This document shows positions 10,027-18,685 of a stretch of 64,000 bases of DNA, piece by piece. The notes beneath the pieces were generated by a model. It saw only the letters and a program-made list of their open reading frames with translations, was not told the DNA's origin and made no database searches. Position numbers and translations under genes: made by a program. The stretch's first letter is position 1. Each line of letters opens with the position of its first letter. This DNA is from Arthrobacter sp. U41 (GTDB lineage: Bacteria > Actinomycetota > Actinomycetes > Actinomycetales > Micrococcaceae), in assembly GCF_001750145.1 (NCBI RefSeq), contig NZ_CP015732.1:124001-188000 (forward strand), given 5' to 3'.

Positions 10027-10692
10027 GTGTTCGATACCGCCGCCGTTGGCTCCGCATCGCCGCTGTTCATTGCCGGGGTCGGCTTCGCCGGCCTGTGCCT
10101 GGGACTGATTGCCGACACTCTGGTCCGGCGCACCCTCCCCCAGCTGGCCGGCAAGGCCACCACCAGGCTGAAGATCACGACGGCGGCGGTCACCTTTTTC
10201 CTCTCGGCCCTGCTGGCATGGCGCTTCGGGAGTTCCGCCGAACTTCCCGCGTACGTATTACTTGGCATTTTCGCCGTGCCGCTGGCGCGGATCGATATTG
10301 TTCACCATTTGCTGCCGAACCGGCTTGTTGGGCCCCTGCTGGGGGCTGGCCTGGCGCTGCTTACGTTCGCTTCGCTGGCACAGGGGGCAGCCGGCGACCT
10401 GATTCGCGGACTCGCCGGGTCCGTGATCTTGTTCATTTCTTACTTAATTCTTGCCCTGACAAGCCGAAATGGCCTCGGAATGGGCGACGTGAAGCTCGCG
10501 GCACCACTTGGACTGTACTTAGGCTACCTAGGTTGGTCGCAGCTCTTCTACGGAGGAGCCCTGGCTTTCGTCGCCGGCGGCCTCGCCTCGGTGATCCTGC
10601 TGCTTAAAAACCGCGAAAACAAGCCAAAAGAGGTGGCCTACGGCCCCTCAATGCTCGCAGCCGGACTGGCCATCATCCTGCTTCTTCCGTAA
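10027..10692 (+). CDS. Prepilin peptidase, A24 family (TadV/CpaA-like)
   Basis: Membrane aspartyl protease that cleaves the leader from Flp prepilin and TadE-type pseudopilins. The two catalytic aspartates are visible in RIDIVHHLLPNRL and GLGMGDVKLAAP, the classic GxGD site. Six or more hydrophobic segments span its 221 residues. I chose the GTG at 10027, which follows GGAGGA at 4-5 nt, over an ATG at 9970 that has no binding site and would add a Cys/Pro-rich leader. It lies 271 nt before the first Flp gene and is the only such peptidase in the window, so it probably serves both Tad clusters. It lacks the methyltransferase domain of the larger type IV prepilin peptidases. Confidence 0.88.
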   Translation: MFDTAAVGSASPLFIAGVGFAGLCLGLIADTLVRRTLPQLAGKATTRLKITTAAVTFFLSALLAWRFGSSAELPAYVLLGIFAVPLARIDIVHHLLPNRLVGPLLGAGLALLTFASLAQGAAGDLIRGLAGSVILFISYLILALTSRNGLGMGDVKLAAPLGLYLGYLGWSQLFYGGALAFVAGGLASVILLLKNRENKPKEVAYGPSMLAAGLAIILLLP

Positions 10693-10844
10693 CACCAGCC
10701 ACTGCCGCATCTCTGTCCTCGTTAGTAAGCGGACGCATCAATACAAGTAGTGCGTCCCAAGAGTTGACACAAAACTGAGTACAGCCTCCGCGAATGGCAC
10801 GTAGCGCACGCGTTTCCATCCCAAAAACTCGGGTATTCCGATTC

Positions 10845-10870
10845 ATTGCCGTGCCGTTAATTGCCGTGCC
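10845..10870 (+). repeat. 11-bp direct repeat upstream of the first flp gene
   Basis: ATTGCCGTGCC occurs at 10845-10855 and again at 10860-10870, 15 bp apart, about 95 bp before the flp start. The spacing and place suit an operator or activator site, but no regulator is identified. The rest of 10693-10963 shows no gene. A TTGACA at 10764 has no matching -10. Confidence 0.3.
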
Positions 10871-10963
10871 ACTGTTGTCCCAACGGAACTCCGGGGGGTT
10901 TAGCAACAGGGGATTTGCTGGAATTCCGTTTCACATTCACAACTCTGGAAAAGGAACTTCAAA

Positions 10964-11158
10964 ATGACTGGTCTCATGGTTTCAATGCTCGCATTTGTCG
11001 CCGGCGTCAAGGACAAGATGGCTTCCGACGAAAAGGGCGCAACGATGGTGGAATACGGCATCATGGTCGCCCTCATCGCTGTCATAGTCATCGCTGCTGT
11101 CGGCCCGCTTGGTACCACAATCCGCGATATGTTCGCCGGAGTCACCGCCCAGCTGTAG
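10964..11158 (+). CDS. flp: Flp-type prepilin, cluster 1
   Basis: Major subunit of a Tad (tight adherence) pilus. The 64-residue precursor has a short positively charged leader ending DEKG, cleaved before ATMVEYGIMVALIAV, with the invariant Glu at mature position +5 (Glu30) and an adjacent Tyr. A hydrophobic helix of about 20 residues and a short tail follow, typical of Flp pilins. AAGGAAC lies just before the ATG. A second, similar pilin heads cluster 2 at 18360. Confidence 0.93.
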   Translation: MTGLMVSMLAFVAGVKDKMASDEKGATMVEYGIMVALIAVIVIAAVGPLGTTIRDMFAGVTAQL

Positions 11159-11247
11159 TCGGACTCGGACTAACGTTTGGCGGCGGAGTGCTATTTCCGC
11201 CGCCAAACCTATTAATTGGGATCAACTGAGCGAACCGGGGAGCATCG

Positions 11248-11658
11248 GTGTCGAATACCAAACATAACGAGCGCGGCGCGGTAGCCGTAGAAATGGCAAT
11301 GATCCTGCCGCTATTGCTATTGCTAGTCATTGGAACAGTCGAGTTTGGCCGCGTTCTCAATGTCCAAGTGTCTTTGACACAAGCCGCCCGTGAAGGTGCG
11401 CGCCATGCTGCCATTAACTATGACGACGCGTCCCTTGATGTAACTGGGGCTGCTCTTGCGGCGGCACCTTCATTAGCTGGCCTGGGTGTCGGGGTCGCCA
11501 ACGATGCATCTGCTTGTGCAACGGGAGCGAATGTCACCGTTACCACAAACGTGACGCTTCCCTCATTGTCCGGGTTTCTTGACGCCGGCTTTTTTGGTGG
11601 ACCGGGAATATTTCCGATGGCCTTAACTGGAGTGGGAGTAATGAGATGCGGCGGTTAA
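11248..11658 (+). CDS. tadE: TadE-like pseudopilin, cluster 1
   Basis: Minor pilin-like protein of Tad pilus assembly. The 136-residue product from GTG has a leader ending NERG and then AVAVEMAMILPLLLLLVIG, with Glu15 at position +5 of the predicted mature protein. It is therefore a likely second substrate of the upstream prepilin peptidase. The TadE signature FGRVLNVQVSLTQAAREGAR follows. The outer part carries two cysteines, one of them in the terminal MRCGG. Its end overlaps the next gene by 13 bp, so the two are translationally coupled. Confidence 0.88.
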   Translation: MSNTKHNERGAVAVEMAMILPLLLLLVIGTVEFGRVLNVQVSLTQAAREGARHAAINYDDASLDVTGAALAAAPSLAGLGVGVANDASACATGANVTVTTNVTLPSLSGFLDAGFFGGPGIFPMALTGVGVMRCGG

Positions 11659-12716
11659 TAGAGGAATTGCCAGTTGACCCCCGGTTAGCTCGGGAGAATT
11701 CTGAGCCGGAGCGGGGTGCGGCAACCATCCTCGTGGCAATATTACTGGTTGCACTCTTGGGCTTTGCCGCACTGGCTGTCGACGTTGGAGCCATGTATGC
11801 CGAAAAGGCTCAACTGCAGAATGGTGCAGATTCCGGCGCTCTGGCAATCGCAGGCGACTGCGCAGGCGGTACTTGCGGCGACACCGACGCAACTGCGGAT
11901 CTTCTTGCCAACTCGAACAGCAATGACGCCGCCAGCGGTGTTACCTCTGTAACCTTTCCAGCCGCGACCACTGTTCGCGTGGAAACCTTCGCCCGCGCAG
12001 CCGGCTCCGACGCTGACAGTTTCTCACTCTTTTTCGCGAGGCTGATGGGATTCGAAACCACAGAGATTCACGCCGTTGCTGAAGCCTCCTGGGGTCCTCC
12101 GGATTCCGGTTCGACACTCCCCTGGACGGTGAGTGAGTGCGTATTCCGAGACTTCCTCACAGCCAGCCAGCGGGCCGAGTTGGATTCAACGGGTAACTTT
12201 ACCGGCGATCCAATAGCGACCCATTTGTTGCTCCGGTATGACGAAAAAACCCCGGATTACGAAGGGTGCGAAGCGCAGAACGGATACGCGCCTGGCGGCT
12301 TCGGGTGGCTGGAAGCAAACGCAGATTGTTCCGCTGACGTCACTGCCGATGGCACGGTCAACGGCCAACCCGGCAATTCATTTCCCAAAACGGGAGGGGC
12401 GGAAAAGGTCTGTCAGGACGTTCTCAAGGGACTACTGAACGAGCCGGTCCTCATCCCACTCTTCAGTTCAGCTATCAGCGGCGGCGGCGACAAAACGCAG
12501 TACACACTTATCGGATTCGCAGCATTTCAGGTCACAGGGTACAAGTTCGGGGGCGGTCCGGAGCTAACGCATGACGACACCAGCGCTCCATCCTGCACCG
12601 GAATGTGCCGTGGTCTTCAAGGGTTCTTTACCCGCTTCGTCACTCTCGAGGAGGGCCGGATCGCCACCGGTGGGGCGCCAAACTTTGGGGCATCCAAGGT
12701 CGAGCTCACCGGATAG
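11646..12716 (+). CDS. TadG-like pilus-assembly protein with a cysteine-rich ectodomain, cluster 1
   Basis: A 356-residue protein anchored by one N-terminal membrane helix (about residues 25-48), with the TadG-family opening ERGAATILVAILLVALLGFA followed by DVGAMYAEKAQLQNGADS. The remaining 300 residues should lie outside the membrane. They contain eight cysteines (72, 77, 165, 208, 228, 256, 317, 321), including CTGMCRG near the end, and a GGFGWL motif near 220. The paralogue at 19048-20085 has the same eight in the same order. Unlike many TadG proteins it shows no obvious von Willebrand A domain. It probably acts at the pilus base or tip; the domain's role is unknown. It overlaps tadE by 13 bp. 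Confidence 0.75.
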   Translation: MRRLIEELPVDPRLARENSEPERGAATILVAILLVALLGFAALAVDVGAMYAEKAQLQNGADSGALAIAGDCAGGTCGDTDATADLLANSNSNDAASGVTSVTFPAATTVRVETFARAAGSDADSFSLFFARLMGFETTEIHAVAEASWGPPDSGSTLPWTVSECVFRDFLTASQRAELDSTGNFTGDPIATHLLLRYDEKTPDYEGCEAQNGYAPGGFGWLEANADCSADVTADGTVNGQPGNSFPKTGGAEKVCQDVLKGLLNEPVLIPLFSSAISGGGDKTQYTLIGFAAFQVTGYKFGGGPELTHDDTSAPSCTGMCRGLQGFFTRFVTLEEGRIATGGAPNFGASKVELTG

Positions 12717-12764
12717 CGGCCCCACCGCTCCATCATCTTGTTCTATTGACTAAGGAGAAACACA

Positions 12765-13529
12765 GTGAAGTCACGCCTACTGGGAGGCATCGCGGCTTTG
12801 GTATTGGCCGTTGTTGGAGCCATCTTACTATTTGTTTACGTGCAAGGCGCGGCCACCCGCGCGCAGGCAGGGCTGGAGCCCGTCAATGTCTTGGTTGTTC
12901 AAGAGTCAGTCCCTGCGGGCACCAAAACGTCAGACTTGGGCACGAGGGTCCGCTCTGAAGCGATCCCCAAGACTGCCGTCCCCGAGGGGGCATTGGAGAC
13001 GCTCAGTCAAAGGGAAGGCACAGTCACGGCCGTCGATCTGCAGCCAGGCGAACAACTCCTGGCCTCACGGCTTGTTGATCCCCGCGAACTCGTTCCAGGC
13101 ACTGTGCCGGTGCCCGACGGGCTGGAAGAGGTCACGCTTCTCCTGGCGCCCGAACGTCTCCTCGGCGGCAGGATCGAAGCCGGAGACATCGTTACTGTCT
13201 ACTCCTCATTCAAAACCGAAGAGGGCATGCCGGCGGATGCTACCGTGCCGCCTGAGGTGAAAGGCTGGAAGCAGTCCACCGGCCTGCTGTTCCAGGACGT
13301 CCTGGTCACAGCCGTTCAGAAGGCAGCCGCAGACACTAAGAATTCGACCGGATCTGAATCTGGGGTCGAAATGCCCAACGGATCTGCGTTCGTCACGGTA
13401 GCGAGGACCGACGCTGACGCCGCAAAGCTCGTCTTCGGCGCAGAATTTGGCACCCTGTGGCTTTCCAAGCAAACCCCAACCTCCACTAACAACGATCCTC
13501 CGGTCACCACCTTTGGAGGGCTGTACTGA
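12765..13529 (+). CDS. cpaB: CpaB/RcpC-like SAF-domain protein, cluster 1
   Basis: A 254-residue protein from GTG (MKSRLLGGIAALVLAVVGAI) with one N-terminal membrane helix, then an SAF-type domain: LEPVNVLVVQESVPAGT, TAVDLQPGEQLLASRLVDP. In Gram-negative Tad systems this protein lines the outer-membrane secretin channel. Here no secretin gene exists, so it presumably works within the thick cell wall, perhaps as a wall-crossing collar. That is inference. A TGATG overlap couples it to cpaE. An acidic/Ser-rich segment near residues 180-205 differs from copy 2. Confidence 0.85.
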   Translation: MKSRLLGGIAALVLAVVGAILLFVYVQGAATRAQAGLEPVNVLVVQESVPAGTKTSDLGTRVRSEAIPKTAVPEGALETLSQREGTVTAVDLQPGEQLLASRLVDPRELVPGTVPVPDGLEEVTLLLAPERLLGGRIEAGDIVTVYSSFKTEEGMPADATVPPEVKGWKQSTGLLFQDVLVTAVQKAAADTKNSTGSESGVEMPNGSAFVTVARTDADAAKLVFGAEFGTLWLSKQTPTSTNNDPPVTTFGGLY

Positions 13530-14728
13530 TGAGCCGCTTCGTCGCAATCACGGCGGTAAGGGATTTCGAAGGCCGAGTCCGTCAGGCCATCTCGGGGGCT
13601 CTCCATGGCGAACTGCAAACGCTGTCGCCCGATGTCCTCAAGGGCGGTCCTGATGACGTCTTCAAACAGCTGAACGGCGCTCCGCCCGAGGTACTCATCC
13701 TGGGACCCGGCGTCGCGCCCGATGACGCACTAAAGCTGGCGACGGTTTTCGACCTCCAATTTCCAGAGGTTAGCCTCCTGTTGGTCGCCGAACCCAGCCC
13801 GGAACTGGTGCTGCGGGCCATGCATTCGGGCATACGGGACGTGGTGACGTCTGAAATTGGCGTGAACGACCTCCGCGTCCTGTTGGAGCGGTCATGCCTG
13901 GCATCCGCAAGCCGACGCCGCGGGATGTCGGCAGCCCCTGAATCCGGTCAGGAGCGGGGGCGAGTCATCGCGGTTATGTCTCCCAAAGGTGGGGTTGGGA
14001 AGACCACCGTCGCTACGAACCTGGCCATCGGGTTGGGCAAGGTTGCCCCAATGAGCGTAGTTATTGTGGACTTGGATTTGCAGTTTGGTGACGTCGCCTC
14101 AGGGTTGTTGCTGGAGCCGGAGCATTCTATTTCCGATGCCGTGCACGGCGCCGCCGCCCAGGACTCCATGGTCCTCAAGGCTTATCTGACTGTCCACCCC
14201 GCCGGAATCTACGCACTGTGCGCACCGCGCACGCCCGCAGAGTCGGATTACATCACGGCAGCGCACGTCGGTCGCCTCATCAATCAGCTGGCAAGCGAGT
14301 TCAAGTACGTCGTCGTAGATACGGCACCAGGGCTGGGCGAGCACGTCTTGGCGACCTTGGAGCAGGCAACTGACGGAGTATGGGTTTGCGGAATGGACGT
14401 TCCCAGTATCCGTGGCCTCCACAAGTGTTTTGCGGTCCTCCGAGAGTTGCAGCTGTTGCCACAAGGACGCCATACAGTCCTGAATTTCGCGGATCGGAAA
14501 AGTGGCATCTCGGTCCAGGATGTCGAAGCCACGATCGGCGTCCCCATTGACGCCGTCATCCCCCGTTCACGAACTCTGCCTTTCTCCACAAACCGGGGAG
14601 TGCCCGTGCTGCAAAACAACTCCAGGGAGCCTGCCTCCAAAGGACTCAAGAAGCTCGTTGAGCGCTTCGATCCCCAATGGGTGGCTGCGGGTCACCACAA
14701 GCTTCACCGAAGGGTAGTGGTGTCATGA
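13529..14728 (+). CDS. cpaE: CpaE/TadZ-like ATPase with pseudoreceiver domain, cluster 1
   Basis: A MinD/ParA-like ATPase that places the Tad machine in the cell. Its 399 residues comprise an N-terminal receiver-like domain (1-130) and a C-terminal ATPase domain with the deviant Walker A loop [10 protein letters not shown] at 151-160 and [16 protein letters not shown] after it. In the receiver-like part the usual phosphorylated Asp at the end of the third strand is absent (EVLILGPGVAP), which makes phosphorylation there unlikely. The start overlaps the cpaB stop by one base, and the end overlaps the cpaF start by four (ATGA). Confidence 0.9.
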   Translation: MSRFVAITAVRDFEGRVRQAISGALHGELQTLSPDVLKGGPDDVFKQLNGAPPEVLILGPGVAPDDALKLATVFDLQFPEVSLLLVAEPSPELVLRAMHSGIRDVVTSEIGVNDLRVLLERSCLASASRRRGMSAAPESGQERGRVIAVMSPKGGVGKTTVATNLAIGLGKVAPMSVVIVDLDLQFGDVASGLLLEPEHSISDAVHGAAAQDSMVLKAYLTVHPAGIYALCAPRTPAESDYITAAHVGRLINQLASEFKYVVVDTAPGLGEHVLATLEQATDGVWVCGMDVPSIRGLHKCFAVLRELQLLPQGRHTVLNFADRKSGISVQDVEATIGVPIDAVIPRSRTLPFSTNRGVPVLQNNSREPASKGLKKLVERFDPQWVAAGHHKLHRRVVVS

Positions 14729-16194
14729 AACTGTCAGCCCGGCTTTCCCGCACACAGGCTGAGGTCGATCCTCAGACGCCTTCTCTCGCCGACAGCGAAC
14801 GGGAGGGCCAGGCCTTGGAAGCCAAGGTAGCCACCATTGGCCAAACTATGCGCCCGGTACCGGCTTCATCAAGTTCTCTCGGGGGGGCGCCCGTGCAGCC
14901 GGTTGTGGACGCATTGGCTGGCTTGAAGCAGCGCGCGGCCTTGGCATTATTCGAACGTATGGGCACACGATTTGGTGATACTTCATCCTCAGAGGAGGAG
15001 CTGCGGGCCAGTGCCATTGAAGAGTTGTCCGTGGTCATCGACCAGGAACAAGTACCGCTCTCGCCCGAAGAACGTCGGCGCCTCATCAGAGAGATTGCCG
15101 ACGAAGTGATGGGCTATGGGCCGCTTCAGCGGTTGCTTGAGGATCCGTCTGTCACGGAGATTATGGTCAATCGTTTCGACCAGATCTATGTGGAACGCCA
15201 CGGCCATCTCTCATTGACCGGAGCGCAGTTCAGTTCTGATGACCACTTGCGGAAAGTCATCGAGCGGATCGTGTCCCGCGTAGGCCGCCGGATCGATGAA
15301 TCCTCGCCATTGGTGGATGCACGGCTGGAAGATGGGTCCCGAGTCAACGCCATCATTCCTCCACTGGCCGTCAACGGCCCTTCTCTGACCATTCGCAAGT
15401 TTAGTCAAGTGCCGTTGACCGTGCAGAACCTCATTGAGTGGGGCTCGATTACACCTGAGATGGCCGAACTGCTGAGCGCGTGCGTCCGGGCACGGCTGAA
15501 TATTATCGTCTCCGGTGGTACTGGCACAGGAAAAACAACCCTGCTCAACGTCCTGTCCTCGTTCATCCCGGAAGAGGACCGGATAGTCACCATCGAAGAC
15601 GCAGTGGAGCTGCAACTGCAACAGGAACACGTTGTGCGATTGGAAAGCCGGCCACCCAATATTGAGGGCAAAGGGGCCGTGGGCATTCGCGAGCTCGTGC
15701 GTAACTCGCTGCGTATGCGCCCCGACCGCATTATCGTCGGCGAAGTTCGTGGTGGCGAGTCACTGGACATGCTCCAGGCAATGAACACCGGTCACGATGG
15801 CTCATTGTCCACCGTGCACGCCAATTCGCCGCGTGACGCAATCGCCCGCCTGGAAACCCTGGTACTCATGGCCGGAATGGATCTGCCGCTCCGTGCCATC
15901 CGCGAACAGGTGTCGTCCGCTGTGGACTTGTTGGTTCAGGTGACACGCCTCCGTGACGGAACCAGGCGTGTGACGCACGTAACCGAGGTGCAGGGCATGG
16001 AAGGAGACATAGTCACGCTCCAAGATGCCTTTGTCTTCGATTACGCCGCCGGGATGGACGAGCAGGGGCGCTTTCTGGGCAAGCCCATTGCTACGGGTAT
16101 TCGGCCCCGATTCTTGGATCGTTTCGCTGAGCTCGGTATTTCGGTATCACCGGCGGTCTTCGGGCCGACGATGGCGCCTCTGGGGAGGCGATAG
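14725..16194 (+). CDS. cpaF: CpaF/TadA secretion ATPase, cluster 1
   Basis: Hexameric cytoplasmic ATPase that powers pilus assembly. I set the start at the ATG overlapping the cpaE stop, giving 489 residues; the longer open frame adds 16 residues that read as cpaE in another frame. The Walker A loop GGTGTGKTT is at 264-272. [19 protein letters not shown] (Walker B region), [17 protein letters not shown] (His box) and [20 protein letters not shown] follow. The first 60 residues are low-complexity and differ from copy 2, whereas the core is nearly identical. Confidence 0.95.
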   Translation: MKLSARLSRTQAEVDPQTPSLADSEREGQALEAKVATIGQTMRPVPASSSSLGGAPVQPVVDALAGLKQRAALALFERMGTRFGDTSSSEEELRASAIEELSVVIDQEQVPLSPEERRRLIREIADEVMGYGPLQRLLEDPSVTEIMVNRFDQIYVERHGHLSLTGAQFSSDDHLRKVIERIVSRVGRRIDESSPLVDARLEDGSRVNAIIPPLAVNGPSLTIRKFSQVPLTVQNLIEWGSITPEMAELLSACVRARLNIIVSGGTGTGKTTLLNVLSSFIPEEDRIVTIEDAVELQLQQEHVVRLESRPPNIEGKGAVGIRELVRNSLRMRPDRIIVGEVRGGESLDMLQAMNTGHDGSLSTVHANSPRDAIARLETLVLMAGMDLPLRAIREQVSSAVDLLVQVTRLRDGTRRVTHVTEVQGMEGDIVTLQDAFVFDYAAGMDEQGRFLGKPIATGIRPRFLDRFAELGISVSPAVFGPTMAPLGRR

Positions 16195-16197
16195 GAC

Positions 16198-17139
16198 ATG
16201 GATTCCCCGATTCTCTTTATTGTGGCCACAGTCCTCTGCCTCGGTGCAGTGATAATACTGTTTGTCGTAGTGCTCAAACCACGCTACTCCGGTATACCAA
16301 TCGAGCGCAGACGGCCAGACTCGCAGCCGGACCAGTCCTCGCTGGGTAAGGTCTCTCAAACAGCTGTGGCTGCCATGGGCGGAGTGCTGGGAGACTCGGG
16401 CGGTCCGTACAACCGGACGGTTCTCTACAACGCGGGTGTGAAGACAGATCCGGCGACCTTCACTCTCATGGTCGCAGTCTCGTCACTTGTCGGGGGAATT
16501 CTTGGTGCGCTCCTTACGAACGGCCCTATCGGTATCTTATTGGCAGTTGCAGGTCCGTTCTTAGCCAAAATCGGCCTATCCTTAATGACAGACAAACGCC
16601 GCGGAAAGTTCGAGGCACAGCTCACCGACACCATACAAATGCTCATCGGTGGCCTGCGTGTGGGGCACAGCATCATGCGTTCAATCGAAGCAGCGGCAAC
16701 AGAGGCCGACTCCCCTACTTCTGAGGAACTGAGCCGAATCGTCAACGAAGTCCGTATCGGCAAGGATGCCAATCTGGCTCTTGATGAAGCGGCCCAGCGC
16801 ATGGACAGCGAAGATTTCCAGTGGATCGGTCAAGCTATCCAGATCAATCGCGAGGTCGGCGGAGATCTGGCTGAAGTCCTGGAGCAAGTGGCTGGCACCA
16901 TACGGGAACGTAGCGAAATCAAGGGACAGGTGCGGGCGCTAAGCGGCGAGGGCAAGATGTCCGCCTACATACTGATGGCCATGCCGGTTGTGGTCGCTAT
17001 CTTTATCAGCATGATCAACCCAGGGTACACAGACGTCTTCTTCACCGAGCCCATCGGAATCGCAATGCTCGTCGCAAGTCTCATCATGTTTGCCGTCGGC
17101 GGATTCTGGATGAGCCGCATCGTTAAGATCAAGTTCTAG
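16198..17139 (+). CDS. tadB: TadB-like inner-membrane platform protein, cluster 1
   Basis: GspF-type platform subunit of the pilus motor. The 313-residue protein has an N-terminal membrane helix, two more near residues 85-125 and two near the C-terminus. The T2SSF domain is marked by LTDTIQMLIGGLRVGHSIM, a string of short amphipathic helices, and [30 protein letters not shown]. It begins 3 nt after cpaF and is followed by tadC after 11 nt. TadB and TadC probably work as a pair. Confidence 0.92.
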   Translation: MDSPILFIVATVLCLGAVIILFVVVLKPRYSGIPIERRRPDSQPDQSSLGKVSQTAVAAMGGVLGDSGGPYNRTVLYNAGVKTDPATFTLMVAVSSLVGGILGALLTNGPIGILLAVAGPFLAKIGLSLMTDKRRGKFEAQLTDTIQMLIGGLRVGHSIMRSIEAAATEADSPTSEELSRIVNEVRIGKDANLALDEAAQRMDSEDFQWIGQAIQINREVGGDLAEVLEQVAGTIRERSEIKGQVRALSGEGKMSAYILMAMPVVVAIFISMINPGYTDVFFTEPIGIAMLVASLIMFAVGGFWMSRIVKIKF

Positions 17140-17150
17140 GGAAGGCCATC

Positions 17151-18029
17151 ATGACTCCAATTGGTTGGCTCATCATCGCCATAGTTGTCCTGCCGTGTTC
17201 TTATCTTGCTTGGGCGCTCCTGACGGCCGACCGGAAGGCTCTTCTAGCCGTCCAAGCGAATCTTGGACAAGGCCTGGGCCAGAACGGCAGCGTCAACGTT
17301 GTCCGCCCGCCGGCCCTCCTGGATATCTCGAAGAGATTGACCCCTGCGGGCTACGTGGCCAGGCTGGATCGTTGGCTATCCCTCGCAGGCCGCCCTCAAT
17401 CCATTCCGCTGGAGAAGTTGACGGTGGCTAAGCCCACGCTCGCGTTGGTGGGCGCGGTCATTGGGTTCTACTTGTTCAGCAGCGATCCATCGCCCAAAAA
17501 CCTTGGTATCGGCGTTTTCCTGACCATTTTCTCTTACTTCCTGCCCGATCTTTTGATCTACAACAAAGGGATCAAACGCCAGGAGGAAATCGAGCTGGAA
17601 CTGCCAAATACTCTGGATCAGATGCTGATTTCCGTGGAGGCCGGGCTGGGTTTTGAAACAGCCATGTCCAGGGCGGGCCAAAACGGCACGGGCCCACTCG
17701 CGCAGGAGCTGACGCGCACCCTCCAGGACATCCAGGTGGGTCGGCCCCGGCAAGAGGCGTATCAGGCTTTGGCAGACCGCTCCTCGGTCCTGGAGCTACG
17801 CAGCTTCGTCCGTGCCGTTGTTCAAGCCGACAAGTATGGCATCGGAATCGCGAAAGTCCTCCGAACTCAAGCTAAGCAAGCGCGCGTTAAGCGCCGGCAA
17901 CGGGCCGAGGAAAAGGCAATGAAGCTGCCTGTGAAAGTGCTGTTTCCGCTGCTCCTGTTCATCTTTCCGGTGCTGTTCATTGTCCTCCTCGGACCTGCCG
18001 CCATCAACATCATCGCTGCCTTCAGCTAA
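17151..18029 (+). CDS. tadC: TadC-like inner-membrane platform protein, cluster 1
   Basis: Second GspF-type platform protein, 292 residues. An N-terminal helix (GWLIIAIVVLPCSYLAWALL), a membrane pair at about 95-140, and the core LPNTLDQMLISVEAGLGFETA are visible, with VRAVVQADKYGIGIAKVLRTQA and a final helix pair (LPVKVLFPLLLFIFPVLFIV). It ends cluster 1; the tandem hairpin block begins 20 nt later. Confidence 0.92.
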   Translation: MTPIGWLIIAIVVLPCSYLAWALLTADRKALLAVQANLGQGLGQNGSVNVVRPPALLDISKRLTPAGYVARLDRWLSLAGRPQSIPLEKLTVAKPTLALVGAVIGFYLFSSDPSPKNLGIGVFLTIFSYFLPDLLIYNKGIKRQEEIELELPNTLDQMLISVEAGLGFETAMSRAGQNGTGPLAQELTRTLQDIQVGRPRQEAYQALADRSSVLELRSFVRAVVQADKYGIGIAKVLRTQAKQARVKRRQRAEEKAMKLPVKVLFPLLLFIFPVLFIVLLGPAAINIIAAFS

Positions 18030-18048
18030 GCCCAGCGCCCCAATGACC

Positions 18049-18164
18049 GGACCCCCTCGGCCCAGAGACGAGGGGGTCCTCCACAAGCCGGACCCCCTCG
18101 GTCCCCAGAACCGAGGGGGTCCTCCAAAGCCGGACCCCCTCGGACCCCAGAACCGAGGGGGTCC
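18049..18164 (+). repeat. Three tandem near-identical hairpins between the two Tad clusters
   Basis: GGACCCCCTCGG and its complement CCGAGGGGGTCC form three successive hairpins at 18049-18079, 18090-18122 and 18132-18164, with unit length about 41-42 bp. Spacers are nearly the same (CCCCAGAA loops, TCCTCCA linkers). Each could end transcription of cluster 1, though only short T runs follow. The remaining sequence up to the flp2 start at 18360 holds no gene; a binding site (AGGAG) precedes that start. Confidence 0.85.
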
Positions 18165-18359
18165 TCCTTGTGCCCGGCAGCTATAGCCGCGTGCCCGCAA
18201 GTCACGCGCAGGATTCCCGCAGGGGCAATGCAGGGAACGTGCAGTTCGGTAAGTCTTGGCGCAGGATCCCACCAAGTCGACTCTTCGGCGTGTCGGCGCT
18301 TGCTAAGTTCCTCTCAGTGCTGGTGCAGGGCCAGCCGCCAAACTCGCTCAGGAGCCTCC

Positions 18360-18557
18360 ATGCTTTCCCTTATCGCAACTCTTCAGACTCTCGGCTTCGC
18401 TGCCAAGAACCGCCTTCGCGACGAGAAAGGTGCAACTGCTGTGGAATACGGCATTATGGTTGCCCTCATTGCCGTTGCCATCATCGTCGCAGTCACGGCC
18501 CTTGGTGGCCAGCTGACAACTCTGTTCACCAATGTCAAAACTCAGCTGGCACTTTAG
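18360..18557 (+). CDS. flp: Flp-type prepilin, cluster 2
   Basis: Pilin of the second Tad cluster, 65 residues. The leader ends RDEKG and the mature part begins ATAVEYGIMVALIAVAIIV, with Glu29 at +5. It matches the cluster 1 pilin closely in the leader junction and helix, but the tail differs (TTLFTNVKTQLAL against a shorter end). I chose the ATG with CAGGAG upstream; a longer frame from 18168 has no binding site and starts inside the hairpin block. Confidence 0.93.
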   Translation: MLSLIATLQTLGFAAKNRLRDEKGATAVEYGIMVALIAVAIIVAVTALGGQLTTLFTNVKTQLAL

Positions 18558-18685
18558 CAGTAGTGGTTCATTCCAACACAGGAAAATTGTTGCGGTGAAG
18601 GTGTCATTCCTTCACCGCATCTCCGTTCGTGGCCCCGACCACGCCGCCTATCGGCCACCGTCCATCCGATGAAAGGTCCCCGCGC

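Noticed and set aside
10764..10769. TTGACA as a -35 element for the first Tad cluster
   Set aside because: No plausible -10 lies 16-18 bp downstream, where the sequence is GC-rich.
18049..18164. The three repeats as a CRISPR array
   Set aside because: Units are self-complementary and contiguous, spacers are nearly identical, and no cas gene is present.
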